From the NCBI RefSeq assembly GCF_013368755.1, contig NC_049562.1, forward strand, positions 5,580,001 to 5,644,000: a stretch of DNA of 64,000 nucleotides, in the 5' to 3' direction. Both the position numbers and the translations under genes were made by a program. The notes under the pieces are model-generated. The model did not search any database and had not been told where the DNA came from. It worked only from the letters and a program-made list of their open reading frames with translations. Positions within the stretch are counted from its first letter, which is position 1, and each line of letters starts with the position of its first letter. This document shows positions 33,037-43,963 of the stretch, one piece after another. This DNA comes from Talaromyces rugulosus. Its lineage: Eukaryota; Ascomycota; Eurotiomycetes; Eurotiales; Trichocomaceae.

Positions 33037-36000
33037 CTCGCATGCTGAGGCCGACCTCATGAGGCAAGCTGTGCTTCAGAGGTGAGTTCTCTTTTTTATC
33101 TTTTTATTCGTTTGGCCCCAGAAAAGGAAGGGAAGAGCATTATATATTTTTTTTATTATACGATCAAAAATGCCTCACGCTTGAGCTCTGTTCCTACATT
33201 TGCCGGGGTGCTTGGACGGGAAAATTTTTTCTCTCTTTCCATCATCCCCAACCTCCCTGCCCAAAAGACCAGAGTCAGGTCGATATTATTCGAACGCACA
33301 GACACTTTCGGCCCTTTTGTTCTTGCCATTGACCTGTCTCGCGGATCTCTCTACCCGCTTTTACTTCCATTCTGCTTTTGAGCCCCGTTTGTATTCCATC
33401 TTTGTAACGGCACCGACATTCTGAAAATACACACAAAGGTCTTGTCTGTTTGCTTGATAACTGACCCTCCCCGTGAATTAGCAGCGGCGGCACACAGGAG
33501 GAAGAGGCGCAAGAGAACAACAACACCGTCATTGGTTCAAATGGCTCGACGCCTACTGGAATGGCAACCCCCCATCCAGACCCGGTCGACAAACGGCTAC
33601 CCGGTATAATGCACTATTTCTCTCAGGTTGGTAGCTCTGCTTTCCCACTGAGTTCTATCAAAGCACGGTTATCCAGTTCTACTACGCCTGCTGCGGGCGC
33701 CAATACGCAGTCGAAGGAGGACCAGGAAGAAGAGGCCTCTGGTAACGCTTCCTTGATATCTGGCGCCGATGCTGTCAAAGAGCACAGCCAATCGCAAGCT
33801 GTCGATGTGCCTGCTCTTCCCAGTACCGAGCTGCCAGGGAAAATTGAAGCCTCAGAGACTCTAAATCCCAGCTCCCTGCCCACCCCCCCTTACTCGTCTG
33901 CCTGTTCATTGTCCCCCAAGGAACCCGAGGAAACAGAAGAGGGTGTTGCCGCCACCACTGAACAGACCGCATACTCTATTTATTCCGCGCTGAAGGATAT
34001 CATGTCCTCGTCGAGCAATGTTCCCGAGTCCCATTCTTCACGACGTCCAACATGTCGCCCAGTCTCCAGCGTGTCGGATGACCCAGTTCTTGCTTCCCAC
34101 TTTTCCAACCCATCCCTCCCTGATGCTTCAGATATCCCGTCCTCACAGGATGTGCCCCTGTTGGATCATGAAAAGCCTCATCACACTTCCAAGTCTTCTG
34201 AGAATCTTGCCAAGCTAACTGAGAACGTGGCCAATGCGCCCCGTCTAAAGAATACGCCGCCGTTGACCCCGAGAGCCTTGTCCAACGATAACAATTCGAC
34301 GGACCGACGTTCCAACGGCTCCACCTCTGACCCGTCAACTTCGTCGAACCAAAGACGCCCAAGCCCCGCTGAAGCATCGTCAGCAGGCTCAACCGGGAGA
34401 CTTAGTGACTCTCAAGCTTCAAACGACGAAATCACTGGTGTCTCCCCCATACAAGGTAAATTGTCAGTGAAGATCTCTCAAGCTCGTGGGTTGCGTCCTA
34501 GCACCGATCCTTATGTTGTGTGTGTCTTTGAATGGAATGAATACATCTCCAAAGGTACCCAGAGTGGCAACAACACCCCAAATGGCAAGAGCGAAAACAA
34601 AGACTGGCTGGAAAACGATTCGGGACGACCAATGGCCATCCCCATGAGGAGTCGCCAGAGCAGCCATAATAGCCAGCTGGACGGCCCAGAACATCCTGGC
34701 AAAGCGCCTGTAACCGATCCCCAGTGGAACCATGAGGCTGTATTGTATGTTGACGTTGGCTCCATTAAAACGTAGCGGATGATGATTGCTAACTTGGGCT
34801 GTAGTGACGTTTTGGGCGAGCAGTCGGAAATCGACGTGTCCGTGTATGACCGATACAACCAAGAGGCATTCCTCGGTTACGTGCGGATGACACTCAACCT
34901 TCGGGAAGAAAGGTCCAGTCTGGAGGGTTGGTTTCCTTTGGCCGCACGAGGACAGGGCGATTACCATGTCTCGGGGGAGATTCATTTGGAGATGCATTTC
35001 GAAAAGACCGAAAGGAAACAGGTCGGACCAAATGACTTTCAAATCCTCAAACTGATCGGCAAAGGAACGTTTGGACAAGTTTACCAAGTCAAGAAAAAGG
35101 ACACGCAGCGAATATACGCTATGAAGGTCTTGTCTAAGAAAGTCATCATCCAGAAGAAGGAAGTTGCACATACACTGGGCGAACGTAATATTCTTGTGCG
35201 GACGGCCATGGCGGCTTCCCCTTTCATTGTTGGACTCAAATTCTCTTTTCAAACCCCTACGGATTTGTACTTGGTGACGGACTACATGTCCGGTGGCGAG
35301 CTCTTTTGGCATCTCCAAAAAGAGGGCCGCTTCCAGGAAGCCCGGGCAAAGTTCTACATTGCGGAGCTGATTCTGGCCTTGCAACACTTGCACGAGCACG
35401 ACATTGTGTATCGTGACCTGAAGCCAGAAAATATCTTGCTTGATGCAAACGGCCACATTGCGCTCTGTGACTTTGGGCTGTCCAAGGCGAACCTCACGAA
35501 GAATGACACCACCAACACGTTCTGCGGGACCACCGAATACCTCGCCCCAGAGGTGTTGTTGGATGAGCAAGGCTACACCAAGATGGTCGACTTCTGGTCT
35601 CTGGGAGTCCTCGTCTTTGAGATGTGCTGTGGTTGGAGCCCATTCTATGCGGAGGATACGCAACAGATGTATAAGAACATTGCGTTCGGCAAGGTGCGAT
35701 TCCCACGAGACGCGCTGAGCACAGAAGGTCGCAACTTTGTCAAGGGTTTGTTGAACCGCAACCCGAAACACCGTCTCGGCGCCAAGGACGACGCCAAGGA
35801 ACTCATGGCACACCCATTTTTCCACGATGTTGACTGGGAGGCTTTGGGTCATAAAAAAGTGATCCCTCCTTTCAAGCCAAAGCTGAAGTCGGAATCGGAC
35901 ACTTCGAATTTTGACCCAGAGTTCACCACGGCGCTGGATAATTCGTCTTCACTCAATGATCGGGCAGCGGCATTGGCGAATGGATTGATGCCTGGCTCGA

Positions 36001-36224
36001 CACCCTTGTCACCTGGCATGCAGGCCAACTTCAAGGGCTTCACTTTTGTGACGGAAAGCTCTATGGATCATCACCTTCAAGAGCATAAGGAACGGATGGA
36101 CGAAGAAATGAAAGACGACGACAGCTGGCATCGACACCAGCGATCGACGGACTCGACGGACCACCGTATGAGCGGGGTTGTCAAGGAAGGTGAAGGGGCT
36201 GTCTTCAACAACTTTGACATCTAG
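33014..36224 (+). CDS. schA: AGC-family protein kinase, Sch9/SchA type (C2 plus kinase)
   Basis: Ser/Thr kinase of the Sch9/S6K class acting downstream of TOR in nutrient signalling. Three exons (33014-33081, 33482-34744, 34805-36224) give 916 residues. A Ser/Pro-rich N-terminus precedes a C2-like domain: GKLSVKISQARGLRPSTDPY ... HEAVFDVLGEQSEIDVSVYD, the last joined across intron 2. The kinase domain shows GKGTFGQVYQV (Gly loop), YAMKVLSKK (Lys), VYRDLKPENILL and LCDFGLSKA (DFG), with activation loop TFCGTTEYLAPE (the PDK1-site Thr). The hydrophobic motif is FKGFTFVTES (the TOR-site Thr), with a turn-motif candidate GSTPLSPG before it. Intron 1 ends in a NAGNAG acceptor (tagcag, 33479-33484), so one Ser can be kept or lost. 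Confidence 0.95.
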
Positions 36225-38781
36225 TGTTCTTTTCATTGTACGGTTACGAGGAGTCTTTTTTTTCTTTCTTGCTGCATATACTCGGTTCTCATGCATTCCA
36301 AAAGGGTGGTCGAATTACTCCAATTATATCCGATGCGATCGTCCGAAATTTTGAATTATTCTGCGATGGATTTTGTGTTTCTGTTTCATTCCGTGTGTCT
36401 TTTTTCCCCTGAATCTCTCTTGTATGTGGCGCATCCTCTTGATGGGTTTCAACGAGCATTTGCATTGTGAGCAGTATTCCTAGGATGAGGGATATTTGCT
36501 CTTCGTTTCTTTTTTCTTTTTTTTCATATATATTTTATCTTTTATTTCCTGGGCGCAAGATGATTTCACCCAGGTTGATTCCAAATTCCATTTTTTCCCG
36601 ACATGAAGACAATGCAGCATTTTTATTGGTTACAGAAAAGGCGAGCTTCTGATACTCGTTTCATTCATACATCTGCATACCCGGTACGACAGATTACAGA
36701 TTTGTACAGATTATACTTGGCCAGCACAGTACAATTGAGAAGCATATCATTGGAGTTGAGATATTGAATCGTAGACAGGTGTTTTATCCTTTGACTTTTA
36801 AGTTTACACGTATAAGTTTTAACACTGTATCAAGTTCTAGAAGTATGTTGCAGGATGGACAATTACTTGCAGTAGGCTGCAGATCACTGATGCACTTGCC
36901 GAAGAAGGTTGGATCGTCAATGTAACTGCACGAGGTGCTACTACTACCACGTTGTGACACATAATTGAATCAAAAACACAAAGAAATACAGTGACGGTGT
37001 TTATATCAGCAGAATATAAACAGTAAACTCGGAAATTGAAGTTAGATCTTGAAGCATAATTGTCTAAAAGATAATTGACTAAAGGGGGGAGGAAGAGTGG
37101 GTTCAAACTTCAACTTCACACCGTCAGCCAGCCCAACTCGCTCTCGGGAGATTATTGCAGATCGGCTAGCTCTACTGTCGGACGAATGAATTTAGGTATA
37201 TATTTCTTGACGTATGTAAAGATATGTAAAGACACGGCAGGAAAGAAAATATTATAAGTAGAAAAAGTACGACCCATGTATGATTACGTCGCCAGGTAGC
37301 ACTTTGTAGCCAGGATTAGTAGTCCACTAACGTAATCGTATACATGTCGGTTGCTATATTCGTATGTAGCATCGCGATTGTCATCTCCCACTGCACAGAC
37401 TCGATCGACTTCAACTCGGCAGTTTGCGGTTTCGGCCCCTTGGCGGCGGCTATTGTTTTAATTTATAGCTGTGTACGGGTACGACTGTAGAAATTCAAGA
37501 AATGTAGAAATTTAAAGAAATCCCACAAGGACCTATCGGAGAATTTCGTACGCGGAGAAAAGCGATTGGCTGAAAAACGATATTATTATCACGAGCTTTA
37601 GTGTAGATACTAGACGGCGGCTTGAAAAGGGGTTGCTAGTAGTATGTAGCAGTACGGATTGGGCAAGACTGTCCAAAAAGGGGCAGACGAGCCCATCCGG
37701 TTCGGGACTAGCGCCTTGGATCTTGGCGTGTCGTGGTTCCTGGCCCCACTATACAGACCCACATGGCCCCAGCAGCCAATGGGCATGCATTGCGTCCTGT
37801 TCGTGCCATGGTCCGGCCCTTGCTAGCGTCGCCTCCGCCGGTTCGCCGCCGTGTTCCTAATTTCTTCTTTCTTCTCTCCATGGCGACCGCTCTTTTCACT
37901 GGATGCGACATTGTTTTTTTGAGTTTGGGTGTGAAGGGACCTTATTATTTTGAGACATGACGACATGTTTCCGCTCCTGCTGGACATCGGCTGACTGGTG
38001 AAGTGACAGCTGAAAGCGGAGAGAGTCATCGTTGACTTTTGATGACTTGGATGACTCGTATTCTAACTTCCAAGAAAAGGAAACAAAAAAAGCACTGGGC
38101 ACCGGGCACTCATTGAGCACGGCACAGGATCTTGACAAGAAACACTATGACCGAAACAGGCGCATCATGCCTGTGCTAGGGTTAGCTGCACGAGGCCGTG
38201 GCTCCACTGAGGCCCCGCTCCCCCCCTTCTCCACGACTCTTTTCTTTGTCCTTGTGCTTGTGTCTTGACTGACCCCTGGCTGGCCCTGGCGGCTGCGAGG
38301 ACCGTGGCGTGTTCTTTTCAGCTGACTATGTACTTACTTGCTACTCTCTCACTGGATTGTGATGAGCACAAGGGATGCGATGTTTGTGTGGGGGGAGGGT
38401 TCCTGGTTGATAGAGAGTCAGAAAGTACAGAGTAGCAAGTACGTAGTAAAGTACACAGTGATCGCCCTCGCGCCGCTTATTTGGTTGGCCAGGAACCCGA
38501 ACGTAGTCTATCCTGGGTTAGCCCATGGGAGAAGCAGGAGTCCTTCCTCCTCAGTCGTCCGTACCTTCCCTGGTAGTCACGGTACACTCCGTACTACTCA
38601 CTCAACTCTCACCTCACCTCACTTCGTCTTCCTCTCCCTCTCTCTCTCTCTCTTCTCTACTTCCTCCCTGTTCGCCTCTGCATCCTGTTTCCAACACAGC
38701 CGGTCCTTTCTGAACACACGACTCTCGCTTCATCCCATCCGCTGCCTTCCAAAAGGAGAAAATACCGCGCCTTCCCCCCCC
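36225..38781. other. Intergenic region (2.6 kb) between schA and the F-box-like gene
   Basis: The schA 3' flank, AT-rich DNA at 36650-37600, and the promoter/leader of the F-box-like gene with a CT-repeat tract at 38635-38655. No gene or RNA recognised. Confidence 0.5.
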
Positions 38782-38811
38782 ATGAGGTGTCCCATCTCCA
38801 GTACATCATGA
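38782..38811 (+). promoter_or_regulatory. 9-codon uORF whose stop overlaps the next start (TCATGA)
   Basis: ATG at 38782 opens MRCPISSTS and stops at TGA 38809-38811, sharing bases with the ATG at 38808-38810 of the F-box-like gene. Such ATGA overlaps can allow termination-reinitiation. It depends on the start choice for the downstream gene. Confidence 0.5.
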
Positions 38812-41219
38812 GTGTCACAACCACAACTTCGCAGTCGCCCCCCGTCACCTTTGAGAGCATGTCTCATGCCTCCGCCAACTACAAGCAGCAGTACGCCATT
38901 GCCCTCGAGGACATCCCGCCCCGGAGCCCGTCGATATCCTCCTACTCGAGCAACTACAGCGCGTCCACTGCCCCCACCGTCTACTCTGTCGCCTCGCCGA
39001 CAACCCCAAAGTCGCCATCCTATCGCCTGTTCAAGCAGTCCTCGTTCCCGGCCTCGCAACCCCAGAACCCCCTCGAGCCTGCCGTCAGCCGACTGCCCGC
39101 CAGCGTTTATGCCTGCATCATCGACCAACTCCAGACCTTGCACGAGGGCCCCGCTTCTCACCAGTTTGGCTGTGTGACATGTTACCAGCGGGACCTACAC
39201 TCCTTGGCCCTGACCAACCGGTCGTGGGAGAGGGCGGTCCGAAGTAAACTGTAAGATCTGATCAGACGAATTTGACGAAGAATTCCCCGCTAAGACTTTC
39301 CTTATAGATACAACCGAATTCACATCATGGGCACAGACTCGCCGTCGCAACTGAAGAAATTCCGCCTGAAAAAGGGCAGCCGGCTCAAGCTCTTGCGCCG
39401 GACTCTGCGCGAACGGAAACTGCTTGCTAACCTGGTTTTCGAATTGCGTGTGCCAGAATTCGATATGTTGCCTGCCACCAACGGCAAAATTAACCCGCAA
39501 TGGGAGGAGTACCGGAATCTGGTCGCCTCGGTTGTCATGGTATGTCCGAATCTGGAGAATCTCGTCGGCTTCCACATGTCGTTTCACCACGAGTTTGATC
39601 GCCTCACATACGCCTTGTCGACGAGGAAGCGTCTAAAGGAGCACAAGTGGCTCCTCGGGGAACCAACCGACACGAGCGCTGAGCGCTCGCGCAGTGGCTC
39701 GCCGCCCAAATTGAAGACTCTCGACCAGCAACAGTCCTTTGAATTCCTAAACTATCACATGTCGTGGGGAAACCTCGAGACGCTGATGCTGCACTCACTA
39801 AACTCGAGTGGATCCCTAGAACACGGTGTTTTCCTGCGGATCTTTAATCGGCTGCCTTCGCTTCAACATCTCTGCATTTCGTCTTTCGACAGCGACGCTT
39901 TCACAGACCGCACCCTTCAATTTCTTCCATCGCTCTCGTCTCTCCGACTGGAGAAGCTAAAAGGGGTTACTGACGCAGGAATCGCACAATACATCTCTCG
40001 CCCGGAGGCTCGCAGCCTTCAGTCCTTGGCCTTGATCGACCAGAATATCGGCTCCCTGTTGGTGATCTCTAAACTGCTCTCATCATTGCAGTATCTCGAA
40101 AGGTTCAGCATTGTGCAATCGACGCGCACCCCCCATCTTCCCTCGGAAGGCATGATATTCCAACCGATCCTTGCTTCGTCCTCGCTCAAATATCTCCACT
40201 GGGACATCACGGGCCCGGATTCCGCCGCAGGGCTCGGCAAGCTGGATTCTATGCCTTATGCTCTGCCCCATAAGCCCGCAAACTCCCCCAACTACCACTT
40301 GGCTCAAAGCATTCTCCATTCGGGGTTCCCCCGTCTAGGTGAATTGCGAGCACCCTCCGATATCGAACCCCCAGGCATTCTCCAATCCGTCTGTCAGCCA
40401 ATTTCTCGTGGACAGGCCTTGATCCCTTCGGATCGATATAGCTTGCCCAGGAGCTCCCACGGATCGATCAGCACGCGGCCGATGGCCTTACCCGCCGGGA
40501 ACAATTTGACCTCTGCACGAATCCGAGCCCAGACGTTCATTGATATGGCCGCCAAGGACAGTGAACATGGTATGAAAGTGCTTGTTACCGACTATTCCGA
40601 CTCATACCTTCCCGATAGCGCGATAGATGCACCTTCCGATGATGAGTCGGAAGGGGACAGTGACCTGTTTGGTGGTGCCTCACCTTTTGGTGCCAAAGTG
40701 CAGGCTGCGAACCAAGAAGACTTGGAATTTCCAAAGAAGATGTTCGAGTTTAGAATGCCTGCAGTGATGGGCGTGGTGAGGGGGTCGACAAACCCGAATG
40801 AAGCGTCTATACCCCGATTCGTTCTTCAGCCAGATATGCCCGGAAACGACGCAGACGGCGGCTTATTGGGATGGAAACATCTTTTAGGCCAAGACTCGTC
40901 CACAGCACAGAACCCAGCAACGACAATATTAAACCGAAGTGGCAGCGATCTGAGCATGGATCAACCCATGTCTCCCTCCACTACGACGTCGCGATTTGGC
41001 GGTTGGGGCGCATTCGGAGGGCGGTCATCATCGGCTGCGTCTGTAACACCTGCCAGCCCTCCAACTCCAATCACATTTTCCTCGACCACGAACCCGCCCT
41101 GGGCACGAGATACCTGTAATGGCGCGTGGAACTCGGGCCATTCAAAGGACTGGTGGATGCATCTCGAACGTGAACGACAGACGGATTCCGATATCATTGA
41201 ATCGAAGCGATTTTTCTGA
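38808..41219 (+). CDS. F-box-like/LRR-type protein of unknown function
   Basis: Conserved-looking fungal protein, perhaps a substrate adaptor of an SCF ubiquitin ligase. Two exons (38808-39250, 39308-41219) give 784 residues. After a Ser/Thr/Pro-rich N-terminus of about 85 residues, SRLPASVYACIIDQLQTLHE ... CVTCYQRDLHSLALTNRSW ERAVRSKLYNRI has the LPxxV ... LxxLALTNRxW ... LY pattern of F-box-like domains, with an inserted CxxC. Leucine-rich stretches follow (LPSLQHLCISSFDSDAFTDR, LPSLSSLRLEKLKGVTDAGI). The C-terminal third is low-complexity with Ser/Thr/Gly and ends DWWMHLERERQTDSDIIE...FF. Substrate and process are unknown. Confidence 0.8.
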
Positions 41220-42000
41220 TCCACACATACGACTACAACATTATCTCTTTTATTTTTATTTTTAGTGCTTGTTTTTGCTTATCACTGGTTTTTTTTTTGT
41301 GAATGGGCTACCGGGTATACCCTTACTATTGGATGCAGGCTGGCGTTATTGGTTTTTGGACTCTCAATCCTTACAAATCTTTCTTTTCCATCTCGCTCCC
41401 TTATTTTTTTTTTCCCTTCTTGTCATTTCAAAAGGACTTTTAATCTTTCTCTCTGCACTAGTGTTTCAGTGTACAAAATCTGCATATCGCTGCATGGTTG
41501 GTTTGTTTTGTGTATGATGGTTGGTCCGATAGGATACATTGGGATGGATATATACGTGTATATATATATAATTGATAGTCTGGTACTGGAACTATATGTT
41601 AACTGTATAAAATTTTGATTTAACCTCCAACTATCAAGCGTAGGCTATGGTCCAAATAAGATCTACCCAGAGCCATAAATTAAATGTGACACCAGTGCAG
41701 TTTATTAATATTGATTTATTAAAGAGAGAGTATTGACAAGCACGTTTGGATTTATATATGAATAATGCACCCAGATCTTTATATTCATTCCTATGAACCC
41801 TCACCCTCCCATCCATGCCCGGCTGAGCCCAGATTATTAACAGTACAAAAGAACTATCAATCAACCATGAACCCAACACGGAAACATGAGTGGGCATGTG
41901 TGTGCGAGAAACAACACAAACTAGGGTTTCTAAAATGTGGTTTGTAAAAAAAAAAAAGGGAACAAACAAGTAGAAAGAGAATTGAAAAAAAAAAAAAAAA
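41220..42000. other. Convergent intergenic region
   Basis: 3' flanks of the F-box-like gene (+) and rpt5 (-). It has T-rich DNA and an A16 run at 41985-42000, directly against the rpt5 stop codon. No gene recognised. Confidence 0.55.
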
Positions 42001-43512
42001 CTAAACATAGATTCCCATGTTTGTATCCTTCTTCTTGGCTTGCACCTCGGCAATGGCATCTACGTAATGCTCGTGGTGGACCTTGTTCATTCCTTTCCTC
42101 AATGCAATCATACCAGCTTCGACACACACGGCTTTCATCATCGCACCGCCAAACTCGTCCGTACTGCGGGCCAACTCAGCCCAGTTGACTGCGTCGTCGG
42201 TGGTCATTTTGCGCGAGTGAATCTGCAGGATTTCGGCACGTGCTTCCTCGTTGGGGAGAGGGAATTCGATCTTTCGGTCGAGACGGCCAGATCGCAGCAA
42301 GGCAGGGTCGAGGACGTCGACACGGTTGGTGGCCGCGAGGACCTTGACGCGATCGTCCGATGCGAATCCGTCCAGTTGGTTGAGGAGCTCAAGCATGGTT
42401 CGTTGCACTTCACGGTCGCCAGATTTCTCCGAGTCAAATCGTTTCGTGCCAACGGCGTCGAGCTCGTCAATGAAGATAATCGACGGCGCTTTCTCCTTGG
42501 CCAGAGCGAAGCAGTCGCGAACCAGCTTGGCACCGTCACCGATGAACATTTGTACAAGTTGTGGGCCGGCAAGTTTGAGGAAAGTCGCGTTCGACGAGGC
42601 AGCGCAGGCACGCGCAAGCAGCGTTTTACCTGTACCTGGGGGGCCGTACATTAGAGCACCTAAATGAAATTAGACAACGGTTATTGTTTTGTTTTGTAAA
42701 AAAAAAAAGACGTACCCTTGGGAGCCTTGATTCCAAGCTTTGTGAATTTCTCGGCTTCTTGCATGGGCATGACAACAGCCTCTACAAGCTCCTCGATCTG
42801 TTTACTCAACCCACCAACATCAGTGTACTTCTCCGTAGGCTTCTCGTCGACTTCCATAGCCTTGACACGGCTGTCGTACTCTGCCGGCAGAGTGTCAAGG
42901 ACCAAATACGAATCCTTGTTAACACCAATAAGATCGCCAGGCTTGAGCTTTTCGTGGTCGACTAAACCGATGAGTGGGAGGAAGATGGTTTGGCGAGTTG
43001 ATGTTTTGATGACTGCCGACTTTCCAACGCGAGTTGCATCCAGGTCGATATTGGCGCCCTCTTCGGCAGCCTCGGCCTCGACGTCGAGATCTAGAAGTTC
43101 AACCACGTTTCCGACAAGGTATGGTAGTTGTCTAGGGTTATTTTCTAGTTAGTGCCTAATCCAGCCGCCTTCTGATTTATCAAAGACAGCATTACCTGTT
43201 ATTTTCAATCTTTTCCAAGTTGTCTTTAACCTTTTCCTTCATCGTATTCTGCTCGTGCGTCAACCGTTGAAACTCGCTCTTCATGATTCGTAGTTCGTTC
43301 TCTAGCAGTCGTCGCCTCTTCTTGATGTCTTCTGTGCTAGCCCCAAGGAGTTCTTCATCAAGAAGCTCATCGCCCTCTTCTTTCTTGGCATCCTTCATTT
43401 CGGCATCGCCATCGCCGCTGGGCTTCTTCTCGTCACCGCCATCGCCCTGCTGCTGCTGCTTCTTGTCCTGGTCCTCGCGCTCGAGGTCATCGAGATCTTC
43501 GAGGGTGGACAT
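42001..43512 (-). CDS. rpt5: 26S proteasome regulatory ATPase Rpt5
   Basis: AAA+ subunit of the 19S base that unfolds substrates and opens the 20S gate. Three exons with introns near 43140-43195 and 42662-42715. The N-terminus has an acidic/Gln-rich start ([18 protein letters not shown]), a coiled coil ([19 protein letters not shown]), and the OB fold ([16 protein letters not shown] ... [20 protein letters not shown]). The AAA module has Walker A GPPGTGKT, Walker [11 protein letters not shown], sensor/Arg fingers ([20 protein letters not shown]) and lid [16 protein letters not shown]. The C-terminus MGIYV fits the HbYX gate-opening motif (I-Y-V). The lid residues GGAMM differ from yeast Rpt5, which I recall as NGAQL. 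A CACGTGA box lies 200 bp upstream. Confidence 0.96.
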
Positions 43513-43963
43513 GATGGAAAATAACTCGAATTAGGGGCGTGACTATATAAGTTCACGATGTGGTATGGAGAGGGCAAGAAAATAAAGTCGAATTATCGCT
43601 GGATGTGATGGTGGTTGGTATTACGTCGGAGGTCCAGTGTCGGGCGAGCTCTAGCTTGTTAAGCAGACGCAAGCTGCAGCCGCCTAGCCTTTCTGCCTGA
43701 GGCATTCAAACCACGTGACTTTGCAATACCTATTACCGCCGTATTTTCGATACGCGGATACACGACCTTATCTTATCGGTTACCAGTGCCCCTCAAGAAC
43801 CATGAAGTTTGATTCTCGTATTTGGCCATAAGTCAGTGTGAAGATATTGACAAAGCATGGGACAGAGGCGGAATCTCCAAAAACAAAATCCGTGGCCAAT
43901 TTTTGACTTCTAGACACTAATTTAGCTGTGCAATTGCATCGTCCGCTTCCCTTTCAACTCACA
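43513..43963. promoter_or_regulatory. Divergent promoter region rpt5 / trimethyllysine dioxygenase
   Basis: 450 bp shared by both genes, with CCACGTGAC at 43711-43719 about 200 bp from the rpt5 start and 250 bp from the dioxygenase start. No other feature seen. Confidence 0.5.

Noticed and set aside
34464..35852. 462-codon open frame antisense to schA
   Set aside because: It mirrors the kinase and C2 coding sequence, has no family signal of its own and follows from codon bias on the opposite strand.
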